64,000 nt of DNA from Dillenia suffruticosa (GCA_033439265.1 JAVTVX010000027.1:2991001-3055000); one strand, 5' to 3'; shown: positions 1-13,074, counted from the stretch's first letter. Numbers and translations: made by a program. The notes: generated by a model from the sequence alone, not told the origin.

Positions 1-1774
1 GGCACAAAGCATGACATGTATATGGCCCTTTCTGTGCATGCAGAAAGATATATACTACTATAGCCATTTCATGTCACACAAGGGTCCTCACCAAGTTCCA
101 TTTGTTGGATATGTGCATAAGTAACCAAAAATGCCAGTTAAAAATGTTTGTACTTCTGAAAACATTGTATTTCTGGCATACGTCAACTCATTATTAGGAA
201 ATATGGTTTGAGGTATGCTGCCAAAGGATACAAAGTCCCACTAAATTACTAGTAGAATTTGTCCCACAAACTTTCCTTCTGGAAAAAAATAAAATAAAAT
301 AAAGAGAGAGAGATGAGGAGAAATGAGTGGCTGTAGACACTTGGAAGTTATTTTTAAATTTGTGAATATTATCAATTTTATCCCTTAGATGAGAGTCTAT
401 AATTTTGTTACATTGAAGATGTGACTAAGCCTTAAACCCTAGCTTCAAGAAAAGCCACAGTTCCATTAATAACAGTAATAAAAATGTGTAATCTTCTGAA
501 ATAAATTTCTATAACCATGAAAAGATACTAACCACCTATTTCTGATGCAAATCTATACAGTTTTCTGTTTATTATCTCTCTTGATTTCTCACCATCAAAA
601 AGAGACCACTCGTGTTAATATAATTCCCAGCAAGATAGAGACACTCAAAAGTAACCATGTCCTGGTCATCCAGAAAGACTAAAGAAAACTAATTCACAAC
701 AGACTAATGAACTAGCATTAGAGTGGTCGACACTAGCTTAATTGTAAAGAGCATTCCACATGATAAATATGGATATACAAGAAGTTCCATCTTGATTATT
801 TCAAGTTCAGCTCAGCCCTAGCTTTAGCTCACTAGATATGCCTTTGCATTATGAAAAGTACAACATCTCATAAGGATTACAATGAAAGGATCTCTTCAGT
901 GTAACAGACAATCTTAAATTCTAAACTTGTCTCTATAGATATGGGTTTGTAACCCATTTGGAGCTCAAATGTTACCTGTGTTAAAAAATCCTAAAGTTGA
1001 ACCTTCTTTATGAAAGCAGAAACTTCAGAATAGCAAAATTGAGATGTGACATGCCCACAGTAACAAGTTTTTTAGCATCCATCAACTAGATTCCAAAAGG
1101 CTAATAGAACCATTTAAACTTATGTAATCATTTTAACTCCAGCTTATCCTGAAACCTCCACATGCAATTATCATACAACTTTTGGTGCTCTCTCATGTGA
1201 TTATAATGGAAACAAAGAAATACCTTCTGGTTACTAAAGCCAATTAGTGAAGTATCTCATTATATGACTCCAGGTTTGTTACAATGAAATGATACAAAAT
1301 CAAGTGTGTTTTCAGGTGTTAAAACAAGATTGTCGGGTTGGACATGGCACACACACCCTCTGGATGCACTAATATGTAACTTCCTAAGGTGTATTATATG
1401 TGAAGAGGTAGAAAATTTCAAAGTAATTCAATAAAGCAAGAAATAGTAATTATTTTGCAGATGCCATAAATCTTATTTACCACAGCAGATGTATTGACAG
1501 ACAGTTACTATCAGTCCTAGTGCTCAGACAGATACAAAAATCTGAAGTTCTAAATATTTCACCGATGGATTCTTTGCAAAATCTATAAACACCGAGTGTT
1601 GCCCATTGTCAACTCACAAATTCCATCTTTCAAATATCAGCAATTCTAGTAGTTTCAAATCTCCCAAGACCAAAGACCCATAATTATTTATAATTGAGTA
1701 CTTGGGCAATTATGATAGCTTGAAAACAAGAAGAATAATTATGTGAATAAGAAGCTAGTGATGACAGTGCATAC
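1..1774 (-). other. Probable second intron of LSM3
   Basis: No coding segment matching the remaining LSM3 residues, and no other recognisable exon, was found. The stretch is AT-rich, fairly unique-looking sequence and reads as part of an intron of more than 1.7 kb. Confidence 0.55.
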
Positions 1775-2711
1775 CCTGACAATCTCCTCATATGTTTCAT
1801 CATCTATTTCCACGGTAGTAACAATTTCTTCTACATCTCCAAGTATCATGTTTAGATGCTGATCATAGGCCTGCAATTAAAAAAATTGTTAACCCAAAAG
1901 AAGAGAAAGTTTGCTGCAAGCAGAGAATATGCTCACCATAAAAGTGCAAGTTGCAAATTAACACCAGTTATGATATTGTTGTCCTAACCCATGAATGATG
2001 TATTATCCTGTCAACCGTAATGGTAACCCATGAATGATGTATTATCCTGTCAACCGTAATGGCAATAGTCCATCCTATTTGCACATGAATTACAAAGCAC
2101 GTCATGTTACTAAGATGGAAGATGAAATCCTCTCCACTAGGGGTGAAGACAGAAATTTATATCAGGGGCGAAATACAAATTCCTGGGGGCATGACAGAAA
2201 TTTACCGTTCTTGAAAAATATTCTTGATAGTAAGCACATAAGAATTCTAACAAGACATCTCAAGCCAACGCATAAGCCTTTTCCTAGACTTCATCAAACA
2301 TTATATCCTCAAAAAAAATTGATTCTTGTAAAATCATATAAACCCAAGATAAAAATCAAAGGAAAAGCTAACCCAGAAACCCTAACATCCGAACACAAAC
2401 CCTAATTTTCTTCGGTGGGTCTAAAAGTGAGGATTATAAAATTGAACCCTCATTTTCAAACAAAACAGGAAGAGAAAGAAAGGGAGAAAGCAAGATTAAA
2501 AGCCCGTGAAACAATTCACAAGAACATCAAAAGAAAAAAATAATAATAATTTGAACCGCAAATTCAAATTATATAGATAGTAGAAGAAACATACGTGAAG
2601 TTTCCCGCGAAGTTCTCTGTCAGAACGAAGCTTGACGTAAATTCTCTCATCAAGGCTAAGTCTGATCAGATCCAATGGCTCTTTCACTGCGCTCTCTTCT
2701 TCACTCCCCAT
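1775..2711 (-). CDS. LSM3: LSM3, U6 snRNA-associated Sm-like protein (3' part outside window)
   Basis: Two coding exons are visible: 2711-2595 (39 codons, donor GTATGT) and 1870-1775 (32 codons, after TTGCAG, donor GTATGC), both phase 0. They encode 71 residues that I recognise as LSM3: the N-terminal acidic MGSEEES segment, the Sm1 motif with [19 protein letters not shown], then [15 protein letters not shown] and the start of the Sm2 region. LSM3 is one subunit of the heteroheptameric LSM1-7 (cytoplasmic mRNA decay) and LSM2-8 (U6 snRNA, splicing) rings. The plant protein is about 98 aa, so roughly 27 residues of Sm2 are missing; I found no matching exon between 1 and 1774, so they should lie left of the window. 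A GA microsatellite abuts the start codon. The gene is divergent from the trihelix gene. Confidence 0.93.
1985..2062. repeat. Perfect 39-bp tandem duplication in LSM3 intron 1
   Basis: Two adjacent copies of a 39-bp unit beginning TAACCCATGAATGATG and ending CCGTAATGG occupy 1985-2023 and 2024-2062 with no visible mismatch. This suggests a recent local duplication. Confidence 0.9.
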
Positions 2712-2719
2712 CCTCTCCC

Positions 2720-2730
2720 TCTCGCTCTCG

Positions 2731-2773
<43 letters not shown>
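2720..2773. repeat. (CT/GA)n microsatellite in LSM3 leader
   Basis: CTCGCTCTCG-type hexamers pass into a pure CT run on the plus strand. In the gene's own sense it is a GA tract ending about ten bases before the LSM3 start codon, so it is probably leader or core promoter. Confidence 0.85.
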
Positions 2774-2777
<4 letters not shown>

Positions 2778-3189
2778 TCTGGTCTAGAGTGAAGACAGCG
2801 CGTTTTCTTGTTTGTGCTGTCGCGGTCGCCTTTTTTTAAACTTACCAATTTCACATGGTTGCAACTGTTCGGGTCTAACCCGACTCGTTTGTTCAAAGGG
2901 GAGCTTTGAAATTGTAAGGCCGCGTTGGGCTGTCTTCTACCCTTAAACCATGAACCACCGGTTTCTGGCCCATGGAGCCCGGCCTGGCCCATTGAGCTGA
3001 GCATGGCCCATACTCTTTAACTCCAAAATCAATAATTTTTTTAAATGAAAAAACTCCGATTTGAATTCTTTATTTTTTTTAATCAACCACTAGAATTTGA
3101 TAACTATTTTGACTCTATCTAAATCCGATTCGAGTCACATTGGATTTTCAAAAAACAAAACTCTCATGTATCTTTTTTTTGTTTCCACT

Positions 3190-3275
3190 ATCGGTATCTG
3201 AATTCATATTTCGATTAATCCAATTCAAACATTTACGGAATCCTATTTAAGGAATAACTCTCTCAATATAGTTTT
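3190..3275 (+). repeat. Dispersed repeat family R1, copy A
   Basis: Reads TCGGTATCTGAATTCATATT, then CGATTAATCCAATTCAAAC, then CCTATTTAAGGAATAACTC and TCTCAATATA. The same ordered blocks recur at about eight other places in the window. Confidence 0.6.
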
Positions 3276-5933
3276 TTTTTTAAATTTTAAATTTGAGATT
3301 TAATTAAAAAACTTAATACTACATCATATTTGATTGATTGTCTATTGATTCTATACCTTTTTTTTATATATAATATTTGAATTTAAAATTTTATTTAAAA
3401 ATCAACCTAACAAAATTTGAATTCTTTTAAGTTCTAAAAAAGATCATTATGTGTTGCAAGAGTTCGAATTAAGGTCGCCAATTTTGTTTTCTTCTAGTTG
3501 TGCACTTTAAAAAAATATAAAAGAGCAACAAGTTTTATTCTAATTAGAATTTCGAGTGACAGATCAAAATATTTTAAATTTAATTTAATTGTTTCATTTT
3601 AGATAAAAAGAAAGACAAAAACTAAGAATTATACTACGTAAAAATACTAAAATTTGAAATTAATTTCAAGACTCAAATTATATTATAAACAAAACTTTGA
3701 ATTATACTAATTAGAATTGATTTCATTTATTCGACTATCTCGAAATATTTTAAACTTTGAAATGCACTTTTAGATACTTGACAATGCATTTGTGTTGCAT
3801 AAATTAAAATTAATTTATTTATAAATTAAAGTTCGAATTTATGTGTCATATATCCTCTCTATATAAATTGAATCTCATAATATAACATTAAAATATTCTA
3901 ATACTAAAATATATTATCTTGCTTCTAACTTACTAAATATGGGGTGTAAAAAAATTAATAAATAGTCGATTTAGTGATATAAAATATTAAATCTCTTGAT
4001 CATCTTTTGATCAAATATTGAGTTCAGAATAGAAAAAAATTATATTGATAGAGTCGTTTTCTAAATATAGTATTTATAGATATCCACATTAAATTAATTA
4101 AAATATAATTTTAAATAATCACGACAAATATAAAAGAAATTAGGAGTGAAAAAAATAAACATAAATCGATCCTAAACCCTTCTCCAAACCCACACCTCTA
4201 AGTAAAAGAAGAAAAAAATCCAAATCAAAGGACCCGTCTTGATTCCAGAGAAGTCTCCGTCACCCACCGACTCCCTCCGTTGGGAATTTTGACGCGTACA
4301 TGCAATGCGGTGTGCCCGTATTTCACGTGCACGGTACAATACAGCTCAGCTCAGCTCATTCTCTTCCAAACTTTCTTCCCTGGTAGCCATCATCATGTCG
4401 GCACCCAATTCTTTTCACCGCCTATAGAAAAATAGCTTTATCACCTCTCAACTCTTACCTTCGACGGAAATTCTCCATCTTTCTTTGACCAATCGAGGGT
4501 CAAGCCCCGTAAATCCAACCTTGTGTTTACTTATTTTTATTTTAATTAGAATTGAAAATTAATAATATTTTATTTCACTAATTTAAGTGTTAATATGAAA
4601 TATAGTGGATTAAAAATATTTTTAACCATTTTATTATTTAATTAAAAATTTTAACTTTTTATATAATAATTAAAACCGGTCCAATCAGAGTTCAAAGTTC
4701 AAACACCTTCGTGGCAATGAATCATTTGCAACTTTGCGTAGAAATCTTTTATTCTAGCGATGGGGTTTTAAGCTCTTTTTATGGTTCACAAAAAACCCCC
4801 CATGATTACTTCATGCAAGAAAAAGTAGGAGAAAAGTCTAAGATATTTTTTGAACAAATGCAATGAGTCAAGCAATGGGGAAAGGAAGAATAATGCATGA
4901 ATGGGGTTAGTCACGATCAGTTGTAGGCCCATGGGGCATGCCGGGTCACTGTCTCAGTGGCTGGAATTTTGAAAATTTATTATGGAAACCATTGCTTTTG
5001 GCCAATGTGAAAGGAAGCACTCAACGAATCAACTTGCTTTAATCCCACAATTCTTGACTCCTAGGGCTTTCTTTATTTACTTGCATGGGAAAACAAAGCA
5101 CGAGTATTCTAAAATAGTCCCATTTTACAAATATATCCCCGTCTGTTAATGATTCTTCCACCATAATTTCTACGTCTCCTTCATGTCTAGCAATGGAAGA
5201 AACTATTAAAAGAAAAAAATTAATAATTAATATACCTAATAATTTTTTAGAAAAAAAATATATAAATTTTAATAATAATTTTGATTTATTTAGTGATTAT
5301 ATGAATCTGTTATCACATATTATATAACTTTAAACTCGTAAATCAACTTTAAGGTGTTTTTCTATGGTGCGTAGTAAGTTTTTATTTATTTTATAATTAT
5401 TATTTTTTGGAAAATATTTTGAAATACCAAGAATTTCTTTTAATTCAATAGAAGAAAAGATTTTTGAATTTTTTTCATCAACGGTGTTTTTTTGACAAAA
5501 AATATAAAATAAATATGTTAAGTATTTCATTTTTTTCTTTTTTTTTTTATTTTTGTTACATACTATTTCAACTATTTATTTTTTAATATTGAGAAGAATA
5601 TATTAAAATTAATCGAAAAGAGTCAACCAATTCGGCACATTTGTTTGCTAATTAAAAGTTGACAAAGTTTTTAGACTTCATAAAGTAAAAAGAAAAAAAA
5701 AAAAAAGGTAAAATTTATTAGAAGTTTTTCCCAAACTAGGGAACAGAATCATTGAATCGGTGTGAATTCGTGCTCGCAAAAATTAAACAAATGTAAAAAG
5801 GAAAATGTCAAACGTTGTTACCGGAAAACCTCTCAAAGTAAATCCAATGACTTGGCATTTCAACCCCATCTAGAACAACTTGAGTTTTTTATTTTTTTAA
5901 AAGAAAAGTATTACTTTCTTATTTTACACTTAC

Positions 5934-5936
<3 letters not shown>

Positions 5937-5969
<33 letters not shown>
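5937..5969. repeat. (TA)n microsatellite
   Basis: Uninterrupted TA dinucleotides of about 33 bases in intergenic DNA. Confidence 0.9.
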
Positions 5970-5973
<4 letters not shown>

Positions 5974-7246
5974 TTATTTATTTCCATTTTTAAACCTATA
6001 TTCTATGATGAGAAAATTTTTTTAAAAAGTATAAATCCCGCCAAAAATCTGTATAAATTATATGAAGATTAAGCATAATATATGCTTTATAACTATAAAA
6101 TTAAATAATACAGTAATTTGAAAATATTTAAAACTTTACGTTAGTTAAGTTTGAAAATATTTGAATTTATTTATTTTTATAAAGAAATTAAATTAAATTA
6201 AAATTGAATAAATTGATCTAAATTATGAAATGATTTGTTTGTATAACAAATAGTTTTCCAAATCACCAATCGCCAAATGGAAAATTCAAACCCCCACCAA
6301 AAAAAAAAAAGGAAAAAAATCAAATATAAAAAGTTCCCGGAAATTCATGATATACGCAAAAGGATAAAACTGTAAATTCACATGAATAATATTGCCAAAG
6401 GTTGGAAAAACACAAGGCTTACGTGGGCCGCCTTTTTTTAACGAAATTCAGACAACTTGTTATCCCATTCGTCTTTATCTCTTTCCCGTTGTCTGCATTA
6501 GATGACGGTGAAATTTCTCTCTCCTCGCTTTCTCTCACTATCCCAAATTCCAAATTTTACCCCTCTCTCGCCTCTTCAAGAAAAAAAGGACAAAAAACTT
6601 CAATTCTACCCCACCAACCTTCACCCACACTCAACCTCATACTTAGCTGTAAAACCCAATACTATATTATATAAATACATATAATATTAAATGTGTGAGA
6701 TAGGAGGAGAGAGAATCATGTCCTGAATTAAGATTTAGTGAGTAAATAAGAAATTAAATAAAAAGATATTATCGTGCAAGAAAATTAAATATTAAATATG
6801 AGAAAAAATTTTCATCCCAGAGAAAAAATGAAATTAAAATTAATTTAATTAAATATTAAAAATGTTTGGGAGGAGGTCAAGGAACTTATCACTTATTCTT
6901 TTGTAACAAAAATCAACAATCGCTCAGAAAAGAAATCAACATTTCACCATCCAATCAATCGCGCTTTGCCACGTAAGCAAACAAAAGAGTGCCCACCCCA
7001 TTAATCAAAATCTTCTCCATTAAACCCTAATTCACCCCCACATGCAGCCTCACTTAACATAACACCCACCCAACTCCCCAAAAAATAAAAAAGTGAGAGA
7101 GAGAGAAAGGGAGAGAGAGAGATAAGAAAACGAGAAAAAATAGAACCCCAGGAGCTGAAACCCCATTTGAAGAGCAAAACAAAACAAACCTCACCCCCTC
7201 CCAAATCAAAAAATTTTACCGCTGTAAAAATTTTCCGGCAAGAACC

Positions 7247-9263
7247 ATGTTGGGGAATTCAGCTCCGGGCGGGGAAGAGAAAAGGGAAAACGGCGGAGAT
7301 GTAGTTGGATTAATCAGCAAAGAGGAAGAGAGAGAGAGAAACAATAGTTCAACAGGGAATAGATGGCCCCGCGAGGAGACTTTGGCTTTGTTGGAGATAA
7401 GGTCTGAGATGGATGTTGCATTTAGAGACTCTAGCTTGAAAGCTCCTCTTTGGGATGATGTTTCCAGGTCCGTCTCTTTTCTTTCCTTCAAAATTTTCCG
7501 GGTTTTTGGTTCTTTGGTTTCTAGATATCAATTTGCGGTGGTTTTTGCTGCTTTTTTTTTTGGGAAGGGAGGGGGAGGGGGGAAGAGAGAGAGAGAGAGA
7601 TATTCTATCTCCTTTCATGTGGGTTTCCTTTATTAATTCGTAAAAATATAAGAGAATTGGGTTTTGGAGGATAGAATCTTTTTTTCTCTCGGTTTAAATA
7701 CTTGTTTTTAGTTAGGCATGAAGAAAAATAATTGATATGACATACATAGATCATTTTATTAATCTTCTAAAGCACAACCTTCTTAGAATGATTTGGTTTG
7801 CCAGGACCCTTTTTTTTAATCGGCGAAATTTACGGTTTTAGCTTTCAAATTTCAAATGGTATGAAAATTTTTTGATGGGTTTAAGGTTTATGAGATCTTA
7901 GTTATCTGTTCTTGGGGCTGGGATGCAGTTTATAAATTTGATGATCTTGAGGTTATTAGTTAGGACAAACATTAAATTTTAGTGAAAATTTGTTGTTATC
8001 AGGAAATTATCTCAGCTTGGATATAATAGAAGTGCCAAGAAATGTAAAGAGAAATTTGAAAACATCTTCAAGTATCACAAGAGAACCAAAGATTGCAGAT
8101 CTAGTAAACAAAATGGTAAGGCATACAGATTTTTTGAGCAATTACAGGCACTAGACCATCAAGCAATTCCCTTTTCCTCGGCTGAATTCAATCAGATTAG
8201 TACTAAACCCGCGAGAACAGCAATGTTGACTATCCAACCAATGCCAACAAGAACAACAACAAATGGCCCAACAAATGTTGTTCAAGAAGCTGTGCCTATT
8301 ACAATCCACAACCCAATTGCGGAATTCATGTCCACTACATCAACTTCCACTGCATCATCGTCAGGCAAAGATTGCAAAAATAGTACTAATAAAAATAAGA
8401 GGAAAATGGGGGAGTTTTTTGAGAGATTAATGAATGAAGTGGTGGAGAAGCAAGAAAAATTGCAAAAGAAGTTTTTGGAGGCATTGGAAAAATGCGAGAA
8501 TGATCGGATAGCTAGAGAAGAGGCTTGGAGGGTGCAAGAATTGGCTAGAATTAAAAAGGAACATGAACTTTTAGCGCAAGAAAGATCGGTTGCAGCTGCC
8601 AAGGATGCTGCAGTGATTGCATTTCTACAGAAGATTGCGGAGAATTCTAATTCTTTCCAATTACCAGAGAGTTTATTTCAGCCAGAGAAATTGGTAGAGA
8701 AACAACAAGAGACTAATAGTGGTGAGATTGTTATTCATTCAAGCTCTTCTAGATGGCCAAAGGCTGAAGTAGAAGCATTGATCAAATTGAGGACTAATTA
8801 CGATGTTCAGTATCAAGAGAATGGGCCTAAAGGACCTCTTTGGGAGGAGATTTCATCAGCAATGAAGAAACTTGGATATGATAGGAGTGCCAAGAGGTGT
8901 AAAGAGAAATGGGAGAATATAAACAAGTATTTCAGAAGAGTTAAAGAGAGCAACAAGAGAAGGCCTCAAGATTCGAAGACATGTCCTTATTTTCACCAAC
9001 TAGAAGCACTCTATAAAGAGAAAACCAAAAGGTTTGATAATTCAGATAATTCAGGTAACAATTTGAAGCCAGAAGAGCTTCTGATGCAAATGATGGAAGT
9101 GTCTCAGAGGCAACAAACAAACACTGAAGAGAAAGGTAGTGAAAATGTTGAAGATCATGTTCAAGAGGAAGAAGATGAAGATGGTGAGGATGAAAATGAA
9201 GACGACGGAAATGCCTATGAAATTGTAGCTAATAATCCTTCTTCAATGGCGATCATGGAATGA
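7247..9263 (+). CDS. GT-2/DF1-type trihelix transcription factor, 493 aa
   Basis: Exon 1 is 7247-7467 and exon 2 is 8003-9263 (AG|GTCCGT donor, TTATCAG acceptor). The joined frame is open across the splice and gives 493 residues. There are two trihelix DNA-binding domains. The N-terminal one (about 39-126) starts NRWPREETLALL and contains RSAKKCKEKFENI. The C-terminal one (about 323-417) starts SRWPKAEVEALI and contains RSAKRCKEKWENI. A long charged helix between them (about 205-275, EFFERLMNEVVEKQEKLQ) is the central coiled-coil of GT-2 factors. The last 40 residues are strongly acidic. This architecture is diagnostic of the GT-2 clade (GT-2, DF1, GTL1, PETAL LOSS), nuclear regulators binding GT elements; length fits GT-2/DF1 better than GTL1. 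In Arabidopsis, as I recall, DF1 and GT-2 lie next to LSM3B, as here. Confidence 0.93.
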
Positions 9264-9402
9264 ACAAAGAGAGAAGCTTTTTTCTGTGGAAGCAGAAGCT
9301 GGGTTCTTGCCCGTTTTCTTTGAAGGGGTCGATGTCAAACACACAACAGAAAAGGTGCTATCCGGGTCCAATGTATATTAAGTTTTGCAATGAGAGCATT
9401 GG

Positions 9403-9430
9403 TTTTTTTTTTTTTTTTTTTTTTTTTTTT
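9403..9430. repeat. T28 homopolymer
   Basis: Uninterrupted T run about 140 bases after the trihelix stop codon; it may be the inverted poly(A) tail of a retroposed fragment, but no body is recognisable. Confidence 0.8.
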
Positions 9431-10323
9431 GAGTTTAAACTGTGGTACTACATTCAAATATCCACCAAGTCAATGTATTGAGCACACACAATAGTTCACA
9501 AGTTACCTGTATCAGACAAGCAATAACGAGGCAGATCATGGTTCATTAGGGGAGTGTCTATGTTGTTTTTAAATAGAGGTATAGGAGTCCATAGTCATAC
9601 AATTGTTGCTAGTGTTATCTATTTAGTCATGTAATCATCATTTGTTGATGAGAAAGAGAGAGAATAAGAATGTGATGGTGTGTGATACAAGGAATGAATG
9701 AAAGAAACAAGTTTTGGTGGGGGGGGGAGCTAAAGTGTGTAGTTCAGGGGTACTTCTTATTCATATTGACGGTTCAGACCCATGTGTGGGAAGGTAGGGA
9801 TTGATTGGTTCTACTCCTGTTTGTTTGGATCAGTAAAAGGATTAATTAATTAAAAATAGATTGCTTGAAAATTATTGTTCTTGAATATATATTGCCCACG
9901 GACATGGTCTTGGATATGTTGATTAAAATATGTACCAAAGGGCATCTGAGTCACCGCTTTGACCTGCTTGCCATGGTGTCTCAAATTCAATTATTAGAGT
10001 TTCTGTGGCCCAGGATTTTCATATTGACAGCTCAGTTGACCTTTTCACGTATGCTTATGAATCATAAGAGTTCTTTAAAAAATAACCTTTGTCATCATTA
10101 ATCTTTGAAATTAATTGAAGTTTATCCAGTTTAAGATTAATACAACTCACATTTGCACCCATTTTCAGCATTCCAATGAATTTCAATGTGTAAAATTCTT
10201 GGCATGCTAAATTCAAAATCATGACAATTGAGCAAAGAGCCATAGGTTTAGTTTGCTTCCCATCTGAAAAGAGAATACAGGGGACCCTGTATTCTATTTT
10301 TCTAGAGAATATCAATTCGTCTT

Positions 10324-10325
<2 letters not shown>

Positions 10326-10369
<44 letters not shown>
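10326..10369. repeat. (AG)22 microsatellite
   Basis: Uninterrupted AG dinucleotides over 44 bases. Confidence 0.95.
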
Positions 10370-10370
<1 letters not shown>

Positions 10371-12316
10371 ACATGGAAATGCTTATCTTCTTGGTAACAT
10401 CACTCTCATGTGGGACATTTTCTATTCATTGTGTGTTTTTTTTTTTTATGGGGAAAATTTTGCGGCTGTTAATGGTCATTTGGCATAAATGAAATATAAT
10501 TTAATTCACGTCAAGTTTCACAGAGAGATCTAGAGTTCTCTCCATATGCCCAAAAAAAAAAAAAATGCTATTTGGCGATGTTAGGTGCTAGGGGTTCATA
10601 ATGAGCTCTAAAACCATTTTTGACCACAGATTCAGGTTTCTTAGCCCATGAATTGTCCTTTGACTGAAATTCAAAAAGTAATGATAATAATAGTTTTGTT
10701 CAAGTTGTCTTGGACATATCATTTAATCCCCAATCAACTTTTAGAATTAACAAATACACTTACCGTATCGGCACGGATTGACTTAATTAAATTTAAAATT
10801 AAATATCATTAAATATGATTGAGATTCGACTCTTATTAACAGTATTAAACTCTCATGTATATAAAGTATTTTTCATTGGGATACTCATTTTAAAAAAAAA
10901 ACTATTATAACGATCGATTCTGAATAATCAAACGAAATCTCATATATCCAACGGTCTCCAAGATATGGTTTCAAAAAAAATACACTTATCACATAACTTA
11001 ATCCCTTGGAGCGTAGAAGTATGTGATCAACAAGGGTCGTGGTCCTAAAGATTGTAACCTGTATAAGTTGGGTGACCTTGAAAAAAGCTTAAAGTCAATT
11101 ATAATTTATTAAACTCTTGATATAAAAATTATTGTATAATAATAATTTATTTAAATTTATTTTTTAATTTCTTTTATAAATATTTTTTTTATTTTAGTTA
11201 TAAAATATATAAACAAAATAAGATAAAATAAAAATAAATCAAGAAAATTTTGAACAATGCTAAGTGGCGCGATCACAATTAACGGCTACTACTAAAATTA
11301 AATTTTCAATGTGCAGTAGTATATAAATATGCACGCACGTTTATCTTTAATTATCTCCACAAATTTTGATAAAGAGATTGAATTTTAATTTCTTATATAA
11401 CAAAATATAATACGACGATTAATGCGTAACTTTTTTTTGGTAAATAAATTTTAATATTAATTTATTTAATAATTATACGAGTGAGAAATACTTCATTATA
11501 TAGTTTTAGGGCTATAAACTTTCTATTGAAAGAAAAAAAAGTTAAAATTCGAGCTTTTGCACAAACATTAATAAATGTGGAAAATGAATTCTGGGTTTAT
11601 TGATATATATATTCAGTAGCGTTACTTATTTTAAACGGTAAGGTACCATAGTGATAAATATAGAACTATCAATGATAAATAAAGGGTAATAATAATTAAA
11701 AAAAATCCTAATTTATGATAAATTTCCCGATCTCTTGTAAATATATCATATCTATAATAAATAAAATTTGATTACCGATAAAAATCTAGATTTATTATAA
11801 AGTTTCCCTGTTATAGCAAATATTATGATAAATTAAGATTTTTTTTTATTAATGATGGATGGGATTTTGCTTATGGTAAATGGCTATATTTGTCACAGAA
11901 CAAGAAATTTACTGTAAATTGAGATTTTTATCACTTCAAAAATTACTGGGGTTCGCCCTTCCTAATAAAAGAAAAGAAATTAAAAATATAACAAAATCAC
12001 AAGCCATGGCCTTGCCAATGCCAAGGCCTGAATCAGGTGTATTATGGACCCTAGTGGTGATTATTATTAAATCATTTCCAACACATCCAGAAAATATGCC
12101 TTATAGACTAGTCGCTTGCCACGTGGATCAAATGACTGTACCAAAACTACATCGTAGTTTTCAAATTGGCTGGACCCCACCAAACCATGACTCCCGACAC
12201 ATTTGACCATTAATAGGCCACGCCCTAATCATACCCACATCTCTCCACCGTTGGATCACTTTTTCCCTCCTCCAGATCCCATCAAATTCTTCAACAAAAC
12301 CCTCCCTCCCAACGTC

Positions 12317-12339
12317 TCTCTCTCTCTCTCTCTCTCTCA
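12317..12339. repeat. (CT)n in the leader of the membrane-protein gene
   Basis: A pure CT run ending 35 bases before the start codon, probably in the 5' UTR. Confidence 0.85.
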
Positions 12340-12374
12340 ATTCCAAAATACTCAAGCTCTTCAAGCTGTCATCA

Positions 12375-12938
12375 ATGGCGGACTATGAAACCCACCACTC
12401 AATAATACCAAAAGAGACGGCCCTCCAAGCCTTAAACACCATAATCCAACTCCACTTCGAGAAAACCTTGGAAAAGAAACGGGCCGTGGACCTTCAAAAG
12501 AAGGAGCTCTGGAAACTTTTCCAAATCTTCTTCCTGTTTCTGGGCCTGGTCTTTTTAGCCCAAGCCCAGTCACCAAAACTCCAATGCCGGCATTGTTGGA
12601 TTCCCATTGGGATTCTCTCTCTGGCCCACTTGATTTTCTATGTTTCTGTGGCTCAAACGCTTAGGTGCATCAATGGGTTCAAGTATCAGAGAAGGTGTCA
12701 CAAGTTGACACTTGGGTTGGCAACAGAGAGACTTCGGCAACTGAAAATGAGAATCTCCGCCTCAGGCGGTGGAGGAGAGGAGTGTGAGGTCGGTGGAGAT
12801 GAGTTCGAGATACATTATCAAGAGCCACCGGAGAGTTATTTTGGTAAGTTTAAGAGGAATTGGGCCTTGCATTTCGGCTTCTTGATTTTGATCTACGCAT
12901 TCATGGTGTCTTCTTCTGTTGTACTTCTTTGTTTTTAG
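12375..12938 (+). CDS. Plant-specific three-span membrane protein of unknown function, 187 aa
   Basis: A single uninterrupted frame from ATG (context CAATGG) to TAG. The N-terminus is soluble, helical and charged (QALNTIIQLHFEKTLEKKRA). Hydrophobic segments lie at about 46-66, 75-95 and 164-186. The loop between spans 2 and 3 is rich in basic residues (FKYQRRCHK) and then has a glycine/glutamate-rich stretch at about 129-145. A CxxC pair (CRHC) sits at 71-74 before span 2. I have the impression of a conserved plant transmembrane family without an assigned function, but cannot name it. Coding character is supported by the length, the sensible hydropathy and the frame starting just after a CT-rich leader. 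No function should be inferred. Confidence 0.8.
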   Translation: MADYETHHSIIPKETALQALNTIIQLHFEKTLEKKRAVDLQKKELWKLFQIFFLFLGLVFLAQAQSPKLQCRHCWIPIGILSLAHLIFYVSVAQTLRCINGFKYQRRCHKLTLGLATERLRQLKMRISASGGGGEECEVGGDEFEIHYQEPPESYFGKFKRNWALHFGFLILIYAFMVSSSVVLLCF

Positions 12939-13074
12939 TGTGCACAACATGGCTTTTCTATTTTCCTTTTTAATGTGTGAAGAGAATTTTTTTATTTCCA
13001 GACTGTCAGATGCGAAAATTCTACTTCTCTGTTTTTTAATGTTTAAATTAGGTTTTTTTTTTTTTTTTTATATA

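Larger units (their letters stand above)
2774..7246. other. Intergenic region between LSM3 and the trihelix gene
   Basis: AT-rich sequence with no supported gene. It holds one copy of the dispersed CTCTCTCAATATA repeat (3190-3275), a more GC-rich patch at about 4190-4520 with a CACGTG palindrome and no convincing exon, and a (TA)n tract at 5937-5969. Purine-rich sequence at 7090-7135 is probably the leader of the trihelix gene. Confidence 0.6.
9264..12374. other. Intergenic region after the trihelix gene
   Basis: The trihelix 3' flank runs into a 28-base T tract (9403-9430) and a pure (AG)22 microsatellite (10326-10369). The rest is AT-rich with no exon I can support. Pyrimidine-rich sequence just before 12375 is the probable leader of the membrane-protein gene. 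Confidence 0.6.

Noticed and set aside
2034-2405. 123-aa plus-strand frame
   Set aside because: Lies wholly inside LSM3 intron 1 on the opposite strand, begins in the tandem repeat and resembles nothing.
4190-4520. GC-richer patch as an exon or gene
   Set aside because: No frame longer than a few dozen codons and no domain; at most a decayed fragment or promoter remnant.
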